A DNA stretch of 64,000 bases, taken from assembly GCA_029783825.1 (NCBI GenBank), contig JAREIK010000345.1:350001-414000 (forward strand), given 5' to 3'. Positions 33,301-41,370 of the stretch are shown in pieces. Source of the DNA: Sapria himalayana (taxonomy: Eukaryota; Streptophyta; Magnoliopsida; Malpighiales; Rafflesiaceae). The notes beneath the pieces were generated by a model. The model was given only the letters and a program-made list of their open reading frames with translations. It did no database searches and was not told the origin of the DNA. The stretch's first letter is position 1. Each line of letters begins with the position of its first letter. A program made the translations under genes and the position numbers.

Positions 33301-35514
33301 TGATCTTAACTATTTAAAGTCTTGGTTTCTTCATGGAATTCATTTACTATGATTTTAAGAGCCATGCATATATGTTCTCGATTTTTGAAGCATATCAAAA
33401 TTATTATAATATCTAATATAAAGTTTATCTTCATATTTGTAGTTTCATTCAAAATAAAAAAAAAGTCATTTTTAATATCATTTGGGATATGTGAATTCGT
33501 AATATTTTTTATTATCTCAATATAATAAATTTTTTTATATTAATCAGAGATAATTATAAATAATAATTGATATCTAAGTGTTTTGATAGCTCACATATAT
33601 GTGGCGCATCACCTTATTATTTTTCATTAGCTATTTAAATAAAAAATTTATCTTTTCTAAATATGATTTTATTTATATTGTTTAGAGATTTATTATTATC
33701 ATATTTATTTTTATAATATTTATATAAATTTTGTATTTGTTCATAAATTTTATCTTCTAATTTTTGTAGATGCTTTATATAATTACATATAAATTTTATA
33801 ATAGTTTTGATATTTTTGACCTTAACTATAGAATTCACATAGATTGCTAAATAATGAATTGTGAAATAGCTAACTATTATTTTAAATATTTTATACTAAT
33901 TTTAATAGTCACGTTACTAAAATATAAATGTTTTTTATTTTGTGTAAATGCATTATTAATATTGTATATATAATTAAATTAATTGTAAGATGTGAGAATA
34001 TACATACAAACTCAAGTTCATGTTATCATAATTTTTTTTACAAAAATAAAAATTTTGCATTCTAAATTTCTAATGATATTAATTTTTTATGATTTTATCA
34101 ATTTATTAGTTCCAAAATCAGCTATAATATATTAATAATTAATATATTAATTTAATATTATGTATGTTGAATTCTATTCATGTTTATTAGCAAGTTAAAA
34201 ATTTTTCTCAGGCCGATTGAGTTATAAATTATTAAATTCTAGTGTATTGTTTGATGTGTTAATAAATTGTATTGAATTTTAATTATATTTTAATGAGTAA
34301 TAAGCTTATTTTAAACCTGCTTATATTGTGTCTAATGAATGAGTCCCGAATTCAAAATCTATTGTCATTGTTGATATTGTGTTCCTGCATTGATATTAAG
34401 TGAAGCTCTCACTTAATGATTTTTTGTTCTACCTGTGCCAATTGCTACTGGTTTTTTGTGCAGGTATGGCATTTCAGGCGTTTAATTCTAAAAGCACTAA
34501 ACATTGATCTGTATTCAGAACTAGATTATGTTGAATGGGTTGCATTAAAAAATACCAAAAATTATCAGATATGGTAATGGTTTCTTCTTGTCGCATAATT
34601 TACCGCAAATATCAGTTAAGCAAGCGCAATGCAAGTCTTGATAGGATAGATTGTATTCATAATTGCTTGCTGTAATGCCAGAATTTTCACAGGCATCACA
34701 GGCGGTGGGTTGCTGGGAGATTGGGAAATGAATTTGCTGCTGACAAAGAACTGGAATTTACCCAAAAGATACTTACACTGGATCGCAAAAATTATCATGC
34801 CTGGTCTCACAGACAGGTGTTTGATTCTTCTTCATAAGCACCCATTCCTCCTTTTAATAACAGAGTACTTTTTTTATTTTGTTTTTGTTTTTACTATTCT
34901 TTAGTGGGCGCTCCAAACATTAGGAGGATGGGAGGAGGAACTCAATTATTGTGAACAGCTTCTGAAAGCGGATATCTTCAACAATTCTGCGTGGAACCAG
35001 GAATGTTTAATTGTCCTTATTATTCATTATTATCATAGTTAGATTATAATAAAATCCATTTTTGAAACAGAGATATTTCGTGGTGACTAGATCTCCTTTG
35101 TTGGGAGGGCTAGAGGCCATGAGAGATTCTGAGGTGAGGTTCACAGTGGATGCCATTTTGGATAAACCCAAGAATGAGAGTCCATGGAGGTACCTTAGAG
35201 GTCTTTACAAAGATGACATGATGCTCTTTATTACTGATCTTCAAGTGGCTTCTGTGTGCTTAAAGGTTATTCAATCTAAAGATGATCATGTTTTTGCTTT
35301 GAGTTTTCTTCTCCATCTCCTTTGTCATGGATTTGAGCCATCTGAAGAGCTCATAAGTGTAGTTAATGGTTTGGGAAGCTCGCCTGCAGATTCTTTACAT
35401 ACCAACTTGAAAGAAACTGTATGCTCTCTCTTGGAGCATTCAGATCCTATTCGAGCTAACCATTGGAGATGGCGCAAGAATCATCTGCTTTCTGCCCCTT
35501 ACAGCACAAATTAA
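12645..35514 (+). CDS. FTA: Protein farnesyltransferase/geranylgeranyltransferase-I alpha subunit (five exons)
   Basis: Alpha subunit shared by the two cytosolic enzymes that attach farnesyl or geranylgeranyl groups to CaaX-box proteins; in plants it acts in abscisic acid signalling and meristem control (established). Exons: 12645-12899, 34464-34573, 34693-34816, 34905-35000, 35071-35514, joining in frame to about 342 residues (Arabidopsis about 326). Five PFTA repeats are visible: NYTVWHFRR (83-91), KNYQIWHHRRW (118-128), [11 protein letters not shown] (154-164), NNSAWNQRYF (189-198) and [12 protein letters not shown] (230-241). The lysine of KNYHAW is likely the conserved catalytic lysine. 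The start ATG precedes the [13 protein letters not shown] block found near the N-terminus of plant orthologues. Introns 1-3 are GT-AG; intron 4 begins GA. Intron 1 is 21.6 kb. No stop or frameshift is present in the exons. Confidence 0.95.
12997..13342. mobile_element. PIF/Harbinger-like MITE
   Basis: The ends are inverted: 'gagcatctccaacc' at 12997 and 'gttggagatgccc' ending at 13342. The flanks are 'cta' on the left and 'tta' on the right, compatible with a 3-bp TWA-type duplication that has one change. The interior is AT-rich with no coding. Short elements with GAGCATCTCCAAC ends are widespread in plants; the superfamily call rests on the 3-bp flanks. Confidence 0.65.
14630..14970 (+). repeat. 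Degenerate tandem repeat inside the hAT
   Basis: About five copies of a unit of roughly 60-70 bp built from 'tctcaaaaaaatattg.tttttaa', 'aatttaaaccaattaaat' and 'ctgaatttcatttttaaattc'. It lies between the terminal region and the transposase. Confidence 0.75.
15047..17528 (+). pseudogene. hAT transposase pseudogene (BED, DUF659, hAT-C)
   Basis: Domains in order: a BED zinc finger ([21 protein letters not shown]), a DUF659-type core ([43 protein letters not shown]), then a hAT C-terminal dimerisation region ([20 protein letters not shown]), and after an intron [15 protein letters not shown] last exon (about 17370-17528) encodes an acidic tail ending in a real stop. In-frame stops occur at about 15470, 15620, 15686, 15777 and 16496. 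The donor after the ERNWSTFES block reads 'ataata' where 'gtaata' would be expected. The order is that of a full-length plant hAT transposase, but it is inactive. Confidence 0.92.
18190..18260 (+). repeat. copia 5' LTR (71 bp)
   Basis: Starts 'tgttgaatagaagg', contains an A-run and a CT-run, and ends 'caaca'. It is directly followed by the primer binding site. Far shorter than the usual copia LTR of a few hundred bp. Confidence 0.93.
18261..18272 (+). promoter_or_regulatory. tRNA-Met primer binding site
   Basis: 'tggtatcagagc', directly after the LTR, matches the 3' end complement of initiator methionine tRNA used by copia elements. Confidence 0.92.
18296..18399 (-). pseudogene. RNR2-like: Captured fragment of ribonucleotide reductase small subunit (second part)
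   Basis: The minus strand reads [15 protein letters not shown] followed directly by [18 protein letters not shown], a highly conserved stretch of the plant RNR small subunit (R2, RNR2/TSO2), which makes dNTPs with R1. Similarity stops around 'agcttcggg', where the copia leader begins. The piece is antisense to the retrotransposon, is only about 34 residues, lacks start, stop and the iron/tyrosyl-radical residues, and cannot make enzyme. No stop occurs within it. Confidence 0.9.
18400..18760 (-). pseudogene. Captured coding-like fragment of an unidentified gene
   Basis: The minus strand shows two strongly coding-like stretches in the same direction as the flanking RNR pieces: [20 protein letters not shown] with [15 protein letters not shown] (about 18757-18640), then, after a one-base frame change near 18625, [31 protein letters not shown] and [16 protein letters not shown] (about 18615-18440). 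Few stops and protein-like composition contrast with the AT-rich decay around the element. I do not recognise the family. It replaces the middle of the RNR2 coding sequence, so it was joined to it before or during capture. Confidence 0.6.
18757..18838 (-). pseudogene. RNR2-like: Captured fragment of ribonucleotide reductase small subunit (first part)
   Basis: The minus strand reads [19 protein letters not shown] followed by LTAEEKHF. The plant R2 protein has [12 protein letters not shown] and a similar W-E-LT-E-HFI block near its N-terminus, so the stop replaces the conserved tryptophan. Residues normally following (the helix leading to the diiron site) are absent; sequence of the unidentified gene starts at a shared 'aagcacttcat'. 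A short word 'tcagaaagcttcg' is common to this piece and to the end of the other RNR2 piece. Confidence 0.85.
18967..23329 (+). pseudogene. copia gag-pol pseudogene
   Basis: From ATG 18967: gag ([20 protein letters not shown], then a stop; [20 protein letters not shown] at about 19300), a zinc-knuckle region ([19 protein letters not shown] frame near 19690), protease region ([12 protein letters not shown] at about 20228, where active elements have DSGASDHIS), integrase ([39 protein letters not shown]; 20760-21240), RT ([44 protein letters not shown]; 21840-22667) and RNase H ([27 protein letters not shown]; 22860-23327). Stops and frameshifts occur at about 19094, 19246, 21244, 21833, 22664 and elsewhere. 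The YVDD catalytic motif is intact but the integrase-protease part is not. Confidence 0.95.
19816..20131. mobile_element. hAT MITE nested in the copia element
   Basis: Inverted ends 'tagaggtgtcaa' and 'ttgacacctcta' with a perfect 8-bp duplication 'tccgcatc' (19808-19815 and 20132-20139). Interior of 316 bp, GC-rich with repeated 'gggccggcccg' and 'ggcacg' words, and no transposase. Same family as 851-4364 and 30843-31287. It splits the copia frame after the zinc-knuckle region, so it arrived after the copia element. Confidence 0.95.
23327..23337 (+). promoter_or_regulatory. Polypurine tract of the copia element
   Basis: 'tgagggggag' directly before the 3' LTR; it would prime plus-strand DNA synthesis. 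It overlaps the stop codon of the pol frame. Confidence 0.85.
23338..23412 (+). repeat. copia 3' LTR (75 bp)
   Basis: Matches the 5' LTR with one substitution and longer A and CT runs; ends 'caaca'. Confidence 0.93.
23413..25829. other. AT-rich intron sequence, little recognisable
   Basis: No credible gene. Contains the 30-bp tandem repeat at 25181-25249. Strong AT bias and scattered stops suggest old transposon remains. Confidence 0.5.
25181..25249 (+). repeat. 30-bp tandem repeat
   Basis: Two near-identical copies of a unit starting 'attgagggtgtcatgctgat' (25181-25209, 25211-25239), then a third partial copy. On the minus strand it encodes a repeated [10 protein letters not shown], but the frame has no other sign of being a gene. 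Confidence 0.9.
25830..26470 (+). pseudogene. Degraded copia integrase fragment
   Basis: In the plus strand, across stops and frameshifts, the order is [21 protein letters not shown], then IIYQI..C.HILSR in place of HQ.SC.HTPQQNG. After that comes a KYFS block, and finally [19 protein letters not shown] followed by [10 protein letters not shown]. That matches integrase core to C-terminus of Ty1/copia. The gag, RT and LTRs were not recognised, so only this fragment is called. Confidence 0.65.
26471..29056. other. AT-rich intron sequence, no gene
   Basis: No reading frame or repeat I can identify. Short open frames at 27585-27809, 28314-28526 and 28816-29007 have no recognisable motifs. Confidence 0.5.
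29057..29480. repeat. Repeat-rich segment, possibly a CACTA end
   Basis: Begins near 'cactacagtttcagc' and contains recurring 'gatgcca', 'gttggcatcac' and 'gttgacatcac' words in both orientations. Short subterminal repeats in both orientations after a CACTAC end occur in CACTA elements. There is no partner end or transposase, so the call is weak. Confidence 0.25.
29640..29935. repeat. Unclassified dispersed-repeat-like segment
   Basis: Less AT-rich than its flanks, with 'ggtccag', 'ctggtgaaccagctgaattgg' type words and 'gggaattgaacctttgaccctt'. It resembles non-autonomous plant repeats but has no clear ends. Confidence 0.3.
30181..30300. repeat. CT and AT microsatellites
   Basis: A CT run (30181-30197) followed by two AT/TA runs (about 30199-30247 and 30274-30299). 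Confidence 0.95.
30318..30823 (+). repeat. Tandem duplication, two copies of about 245 bp
   Basis: Copy 1 is about 30318-30560, copy 2 about 30561-30823. Both run from 'aacatgtaaaata' through 'ttgatagtggttagatt', 'caatcaccaatctaat' or 'gatcaccaatctaat', 'aacatgacataaa' and 'ttgtatttatttttggtc' to 'taactgaacattttttttatgg'. Divergence is modest. It lies directly before the hAT MITE. Confidence 0.88.
30843..31287. mobile_element. hAT MITE, 445 bp
   Basis: Inverted ends 'tagaggtgtcaa' and 'ttgacacctcta', perfect 8-bp duplication 'ttcctacc' (30835-30842 and 31288-31295). GC-rich interior with repeated 'ggcacggc', 'gccgggcc' and 'gtcacgactcac' words. The centre shares 'gggtcgggtctg.ttgga..cccgacccg' with the other two family members. 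No transposase. Confidence 0.95.
31296..34463. other. FTA: Remainder of FTA intron 1
   Basis: Mostly AT-rich. A less AT-rich patch at 31490-31690 has a short open frame of unknown meaning, and 32760-33010 has another GC-richer patch with repeated 'ctagc' and 'gttgtg' words. Neither shows a recognisable gene. The final bases form a pyrimidine tract and the acceptor 'tttttgtgcag'. Confidence 0.5.
34464..34573 (+). CDS. FTA: FTA exon 2
   Basis: Encodes [13 protein letters not shown] to KNYQI plus two bases of a tryptophan codon. Acceptor 'gcag|gtatgg', donor 'atatg|gtaatg'. Confidence 0.94.
34693..34816 (+). CDS. FTA: FTA exon 3
   Basis: Completes the split tryptophan, then [11 protein letters not shown] and [10 protein letters not shown]. 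Acceptor 'ttcacag|gcat', donor 'agacag|gtgttt'. Intron 2 is 119 bp. Confidence 0.94.
34905..35000 (+). CDS. FTA: FTA exon 4
   Basis: Encodes [13 protein letters not shown] to NNSAWNQ in phase 0. Acceptor 'ctttag|tggg'. The protein-defined end is 'aaccag|gaatgt', not GT. Extending to the next GT gives a stop with either available acceptor (see findings). Confidence 0.9.
35071..35514 (+). CDS. FTA: FTA exon 5
   Basis: Encodes [20 protein letters not shown] to the C-terminus, ending YSTN and TAA at 35512-35514. The region near the end, [17 protein letters not shown], matches the conserved plant C-terminal block (D-P-xRA-N-W-WRK). Acceptor 'tgaaacag|agatat'. Confidence 0.94.
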   Translation, partial: RYFVVTRSPLLGGLEAMRDSEVRFTVDAILDKPKNESPWRYLRGLYKDDMMLFITDLQVASVCLKVIQSKDDHVFALSFLLHLLCHGFEPSEELISVVNGLGSSPADSLHTNLKETVCSLLEHSDPIRANHWRWRKNHLLSAPYSTN

Positions 35515-35625
35515 TTTTTTTTTTTTTGTTTTTTGTTTTGCATTGAGCAAGGAAACTATCTAAACAAACAATTTAAACGAGTTATTCACCATGGAGTAAC
35601 CACAATAATCAGCAAAGATGCTCTA
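35515..35625. other. Convergent 3' intergenic region (111 bp)
   Basis: Lies between the stop codons of two converging genes. It begins with a T-rich stretch. With usual plant 3' UTR lengths the two transcripts should overlap here. Confidence 0.8.
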
Positions 35626-36484
35626 TTAATCTGATTTCTTATTGTCTTCTTGTCTGTCTGCAGCAATCTTTGGGTTAATTTCATCTCTCTCACAGAAATA
35701 TCTTTCAAAAGCTTTCGGTAGAAACTGAGGTATTAAGAACCCAAAAAGGTTAATGGAGAAATATATAATGTTGGCCACTGCGAGGACTCTCCCAAACCAA
35801 TGCCATGCTGTGTCCTGCACTACCACAAAAAAAAAAACATTGGTATTATGCAGTGCAGTTAATGCAACTAAGTTTTAACTGCTGTACCTGGAAAGAGGCA
35901 TTGACAGGCAGCACCTTGCTGAGCCACACAATGTGCAGCCAATTGGAAATAATGAAAATCCTTCTCACCGTGTAAAGCAATGGCACCATCGATCTCACAG
36001 GAGAGGAGAACAAGGAGAACCCACTTATTATGTTCTCTGTGAGTATTTGGCATGAGAGCAAGAATAAATGGGGCGTTGCTGATCTCACTGCATGATCATC
36101 GCCCCTTGCAAACCCCCCGAGCACGTACGCCAATGGCAGGAACAGCCCAATTGTAGTTCCCACGACAACATATAGCCTGAACAGCTTGCTTCCATGAATA
36201 ATCTCTTGCGAGCCCAATCTTCCTCCGCTAATTGACGGAAACGCGAATCGGGATAGAGCTAGAAGATAAACCGTGGCGAAAGCGGGGAAGACAAGATCAT
36301 GAAGCGGAACCAAGCCACTAGCGGAGAAAACCATGATAAATGCTACAAGCTGCAGTTCTATCACTCGCAAAGACCCCATCATGCCTCCCATCATTGATTG
36401 CTGCTGGCGCTGGGGGTTTGTTGCCTTCGGCGCTGATTCACCTGATTCGCTTCTAGGTGCTACTGCAAGAGAGATGCCTGACAT
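35626..36484 (-). CDS. Plant multi-pass membrane protein of unknown function
   Basis: Two exons on the minus strand: 36484-35888 (199 codons) and 35814-35626 (62 codons plus TAA), 261 residues. Intron 35887-35815 is GT-AG ('ttccag|gtacag', 'tagtgcag|gacaca') in phase 0. The start at 36484 gives MSGISLAVAPRSES; an upstream in-frame extension exists but looks like 5' UTR. After a polar, Q- and M-rich N-terminus (11-38) come about six hydrophobic segments, near 41-60, 64-82, 103-124, 138-160, 166-188 and 206-228. Recognisable conserved blocks are LFRLYVVVGT, YVLGGFARGDDHAVRSATPH and ERYFCERDE. I recognise this as a conserved plant membrane protein family (DUF7733 from memory, name not certain); no function is known to me. 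It converges on FTA. Confidence 0.88.
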
Positions 36485-37300
36485 GGTTGCTTCAAAGATG
36501 TGTTGTCTTTCTAATTCTATCAATTTAACATCAAAACAAATATCAATGCAACATAACAATTCCAAACACCTGAACATAACAAAACAACTTAAGAGTTGTT
36601 ATTCTAATTATAACAAAACAATTACAAACTTCTTTTAACTGGCTCATTCATGTTAATCCATGAACGACAATAAAAGCTATATTTTTTTTTGTGTCCCACC
36701 AAGGGGCATTTGAAAAATCATATTCATAATCGAACGTGAAGTGTTCCTCAAACCAGTTCGAATCACACGTTATTTTATGTTGATGCTGCTGCATTCTTCG
36801 ATTACGTCTCTCGTAAGTCAACGAAGACCGTATGAACATGTAAAATCATACAGTCATAATCAAAAATAACCAGGCACATGAAATATCAACAAGTAGAAGA
36901 ACAAAGAGAAAACGCCAAGTTACCCTCCAGATCAACTCCTACAACAAAACTGTCTTTGATATCGGAAGAAGAAGACTCGGTGAAGCACGCGCACAGTATT
37001 ATGCTATCAGAAAAGGGACGCACGGTGGTTTCGCAATGAAGTGCGCGTGTTTGCATCTGACACGTGCGTCGTTATGCGTGGGAAACTAGCTGAAGAACAC
37101 GTGTCCAATGTTTTCGTGTTAAAAAAAAAATCGATTCTATTCGCTAACTTGTCCACTGATAGGATAGGTGTGGTATGGTAAAGCAAATGTATAAATGTTA
37201 AAGAAAAAGGGACCAAAAATAGAAATCCGTTTTTGTCTCAACGTGGCACGTCAGCACACGGGGATACAACGTTGGCATTCGACAACAAGTAACATTAGCT
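36485..37300 (-). promoter_or_regulatory. Upstream region of the membrane protein gene
   Basis: Less AT-rich than the surrounding transposon DNA, as expected for a gene-proximal region. It contains 'acacgtgtcc' (about 37097) and 'cgtggcacgtcagcacacg' (about 37241), which resemble ABRE/G-box and bZIP sites; whether they are used is unknown. A minus-strand frame at 36839-36648 (NWFEEHFTFDYEYDFSNAPW) looks protein-like but is not recognised. Confidence 0.45.
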
Positions 37301-37369
37301 TTGGGTGTTAGGACTAAGGCAACATTAGTTTTACACGGGCACGGGCAAAGACACGGACACACAAATTTG

Positions 37370-37575
37370 TATTTATATATGCATATATATATATATATGA
37401 GTATATATGATTTTATATATGTTTGTATATATGCATATATATGTGTGTGTGTGTGCGCGCGCGCGCGCGCGTTCGTGTGTGTATTTATATATGTTTATAT
37501 AAATGTATAAACATGTATAAATATATACATATAAATATAAATAAATAAATAAATAAATAAATATATATATATATA
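37370..37575 (+). repeat. Compound microsatellite (TA, GT, GC, TAAA)
   Basis: TA-rich stretches, then 'gtgtgtgtgtgtgc' leading into a GC alternation (about 37441-37470), then TAAA repeats (37536-37561) and an AT run. Alternating purine-pyrimidine of this kind can form Z-DNA. The frame at 37301-37510 is a product of the repeat. Confidence 0.93.
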
Positions 37576-37799
37576 AATATGACTGTGGTTTAGAATAATT
37601 TTCATTACTTTTTTATTTTTTTATTTTTTAGGGCCCTCACACTTGATGATGGGACAATTGAATTTTTAATTTTTAGTGCGCGAAAACATAACTATTTTAC
37701 GTTTTGATGAACTTTTTTTTTTATTTTAAAAAATCTATTTTTTTAATTTTGGGTGTGTATTTGGTCTACCAAAACACATTTCTCTCATGGAAAATAATC

Positions 37800-38500
37800 T
37801 AGTTACAAAATAAAAATATTTATATTTTAGTCTCCATTTCAAAAAATATTAATAAAAAATATTTTATGTTTTGAGACTAAAAAAATTGTTAATAGGCATA
37901 AACACTTTTATTTCCATGCCATTCATATAAATTCATTAAATAAAACATTATATTTTTTTATGTGAAAACTAATAAATGCATAACATCCTAAATTTGTGTT
38001 ATGCATCAACTCGTTTGTACATAATGTTATGAATTCGTTATGCATACACAATAATTCATGTTAGGCATACAATATTCATAAACATGTTATGTTTTGCATA
38101 ACATATTTATGGATAACGTGTACGTTTTTATGGATAATGTAATGTGTTTATGAATAATGTTATGTATAACATGAGTTAATGTGTATGCATAAAGAGTTCA
38201 TAACATTATGCATAAATTAATTTATGCATAACACGAGTTTATGCATAACATGAGCTTATGCAGAATATGAATTCATAATGTTATACATAAACTCATTATG
38301 CATAAGTTGGTTTATGCTTAATGAAAATATTTTATTTTATTTAAAGAATTTATATGAATGACATAGATAGATAAAAGGTATATGCTTAATAATATTTTTT
38401 GCTAGCCCCAAAATATAGATATTTTATGTTTTGAGTATTTTTTTTTATTAATAATTTTTGAAATGGGGACCAACACATACTTTTTATTTGTGTTGGACTC
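37800..38500. mobile_element. Fold-back element with TGCATAA array
   Basis: The outer arms are inverted: 'ccatttcaaaaaatattaat' (about 37840) pairs with 'attaataatttttgaaatgg' (about 38448), and 'cattcatataaattcattaaata' with its diverged complement near 38350. Between the arms are many copies of 'tgcataa/ttatgca' and 'cataac/gttatg' in both orientations. No coding sequence. It fits a non-autonomous fold-back transposon. Confidence 0.7.
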
Positions 38501-38780
38501 CCTAAACATAAATTTTCTAAATGTTAAATTAAATGTAATAATTTCTAATCAAAGCACATGATTTGAAAAGGAAAACATTTTATTTTTTTTATTATTCTTT
38601 TATTATTTTATTCTTTTGTACATGTATTAAATGCATACATAAATAGTATTGTGTGTACAACTATTTTGATAATTCATTTTTCATAATGATATGAACTTCA
38701 ATTTTTCTCTTTCGCTTTCATGCACTCTTCCTCTCAAAGTGGAATAACTCATGCAAATTATCTCTTATTTTTTTAATATT

Positions 38781-38792
38781 TGGTATCATAGT
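38781..38792 (+). promoter_or_regulatory. Primer binding site of a decayed copia element
   Basis: 'tggtatcatag' resembles the copia tRNA-Met site and precedes a recognisable gag. The LTR upstream (before 38780) could not be delimited. Confidence 0.6.
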
Positions 38793-39099
38793 TTAAATTC
38801 CACAGTTAGATCTTATCTCTTCTCATCTTCTAATTCTTTCCATCTTCTCTTCATCTTCTTGATTCCTATGGAAGAGTGAAAGCCTTCCTCCATTTATGTG
38901 ATATTTGATCAAATTGATTTGAGAAATAAACACATGTATCTAATAGATCTTAATGTCAATCTACAAAATCTACAAGATTCATGTTAAATCTCAAACATAT
39001 ATAAGTCACAAACTTATTCATGACCTAGATCTCCATAATTTTCAAAATCTAGTTACAAATCTAGTGACTTAATGTCTTCTATAAATACCTTCACTTTCA

Positions 39100-41250
39100 G
39101 TCCAGTCTTCCCCTCAATTCAATATTTTAAGGTGATAACTATGATTTCAAGAGTGTACAAATGAGGATGCTATTCATGTAACAAGATGTATGAGAATTGA
39201 TTAAAGAATGGTTTACAAAACCAAAATATCTTTCAACTCTAGAAGAAAAAGAAAAATTATTATGAGAGAAATAAAGAAACTAGAAGCTAATGCTTTATTA
39301 TTCATTTAGCAAGAGGTAAACAATAGTATTTTTCCCAGAATAACGAGATTAAATAAAAACAAGGAGGCATGATATCTATTACAAAAGGAGTTCTAGACTT
39401 CTAGTGTAATAAGAAAGATCTATGAATTAAGCTCCAATCACTCAATAAAGACATTGAGAATCCGAGGATGAAAGAAAAATAATCACTGAATAAATTCTCT
39501 ACAAATTTTTTTGAAGTTTGTCATCAACTCAAGTTACATGGAGAAGAAATCCCAAAAAAAGACTGGTTGAGAATTTGCTTTTCAAAATTTAAATGAGAAT
39601 TATGATTTGATAGTATCTATGGTTGAGGAGACAAAAGAACTTGCTCAACTCATCCTTTAGTAACTTTTAAGCACATCAATGATCAAGATTCATAAAGATA
39701 TGAAACAAAACATACTACAAAGAATTTTAATTAAGGGAGATTAAAAGGCATAGATGAGAAAGAAACAATGAAAACAGAAATATAACCATCTTTTAGAATT
39801 ATCTTTCATACACTTGCAACATATGGAAAAAGAATAATGACTCTAAAGGCTGTTTGTATAAGTGAAATTCACTATGTTATAATTGTAAAAAATTGGTCAC
39901 TTACCTAAAAATCACAAATAGAAAAGCCTTCAACAAGAAAGTTGTGTTGAAGAGAAATCAATAGAGGAAAATCTATTCTACATCTCAATTTTCTCTATAA
40001 ATCAACCATCATGTATCTAATTTTTGAATAGTGGATGCTCAAATCACATGTCTTGTAATATATGATTATATATGAAGTTACAAACATCTATAAGTTTACA
40101 AGTAAAGATGGTGAATGAGGTTCTTATAGATGTAAATATTAAAGACTAAGTCAAAGTACCCACACTAAATAGCAAGAAGTTTATTAATGATGTACTATTG
40201 GTTCCAAATCCAGATCAAAATCTATTAAGTGTTGGAAAATTAATGCAGAAAAGGTATAAGATGTTTTTTGATAAAAGTCAATGTATCATATTCGAAAAAT
40301 AGCCCAGAAGCATTATCTGGAAGGTGGAGATGTCTACAAGTAGAAATTTTCTTCTAAACCTTGGTTATAAAATTCACTCTGCTTTGAAAATGTAAATAAT
40401 ACAACTATTAGGCCTCGAACATAGATGATTGAGGAACTTGAACTATAAAAGCTTAAAGTTCTTTAACTAGATGAAAATGACAAATGGACTACCTTCTAAA
40501 ATACAAATACTCATATCTATCTATGACAAATGTGTAATGGGAAACCAGTCCAAATAACCTTTTCTAAGAGGAGTTGCGTGGAGATCATCCCTAGCACTTG
40601 ACTTGGTCCATACTAAAATTTGTGGATCAATGCCAGTTCCATTTCTTTCAAGAAATAATTATTTTATGTGGTTTGTAAATGATCATTCAAAGATTATTTG
40701 TCTATACTTTATATAATTCAAATAAAAATCTTTTAGAGTATTTCTAAAGTTCCAGAACATGATTGAGAGAAAATCTCTAAATGATATAAAAACTATCACA
40801 AGTGATTAATGATTAGATTTCATTTCAAAGACAACTATCAATCCCTTAAACACCACAACAAAATGATGTAGTTGAAAGAAAAATAGAGAAGAGGGGGAAA
40901 TCACTAGAGTAATGCTAATAGAGAAGAATATGCGGAAATACTTTTCGGTAGAGGTAGTAAACACTACTGTTTACCTCCTTAATCAAAGTCCAACCTAACT
41001 CTGAAGTCCCTCACACTTATACAAGTTTGGAGTGGAAGGAGACCATCTATTCATCTTGAGTGTTTTTGATAGTCTATGATACTCTTAAGTACCCAAATAA
41101 AAGAGGAATAGCTAGATAATACTTGCCAGAAATGTTTCTTAGATGATATAGTCTTAACTAAAAAGTTTATAGAATATATACCTTGGATGATAATACTTTT
41201 CAAATAGGAAGAATGTACTATTTAATTAACATGTAATCTAGAGTAAGGAA
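39100..41250 (+). pseudogene. Decayed copia gag-protease-integrase
   Basis: Across many stops and frameshifts: a gag block with EANALLFI, QEVNNSIFPRI, LQKEF and ENYDLIVSMVEETKEL (39270-39650). Then protease SGCSNHMSCNI (about 40035), the line NLLSVGKLMQKRYKMFFDKS (about 40220), and integrase LDLVHTKICGSMPVPF, NNYFMWFVNDHS and VYLLNQSPT (40595-41000). This is the Tnt1-like copia layout. No RT or RNase H was recognised, so the element is truncated or its 3' half is too decayed. Confidence 0.82.
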
Positions 41251-41370
41251 ATAGAATTATCCAAATCTCTACCTTGATTTATAGAGGAAATTGATATACT
41301 CATCAAGCAAGTTAAGTTAGTTTTTAAACATTTGCTTAATTAGGCCTAACACAAATGGCATGAGAAAGGC

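Larger units (their letters stand above)
12900..34463 (+). other. FTA: FTA intron 1 (21.6 kb, transposon-filled)
   Basis: Bounded by donor 'gtgcgc' and acceptor 'ttttttgtgcag'. It contains in order: a PIF/Harbinger-like MITE, a hAT transposon, a copia element with a nested hAT MITE, a degraded copia integrase, tandem repeats, another hAT MITE and long AT-rich tracts. No further FTA coding sequence is missing, because exons 1 and 2 join at the conserved NYT|VW position. Confidence 0.9.

Noticed and set aside
37301..37510. Open frame with repeated IYIYM/CVCVCARA product
   Set aside because: Microsatellite translation.
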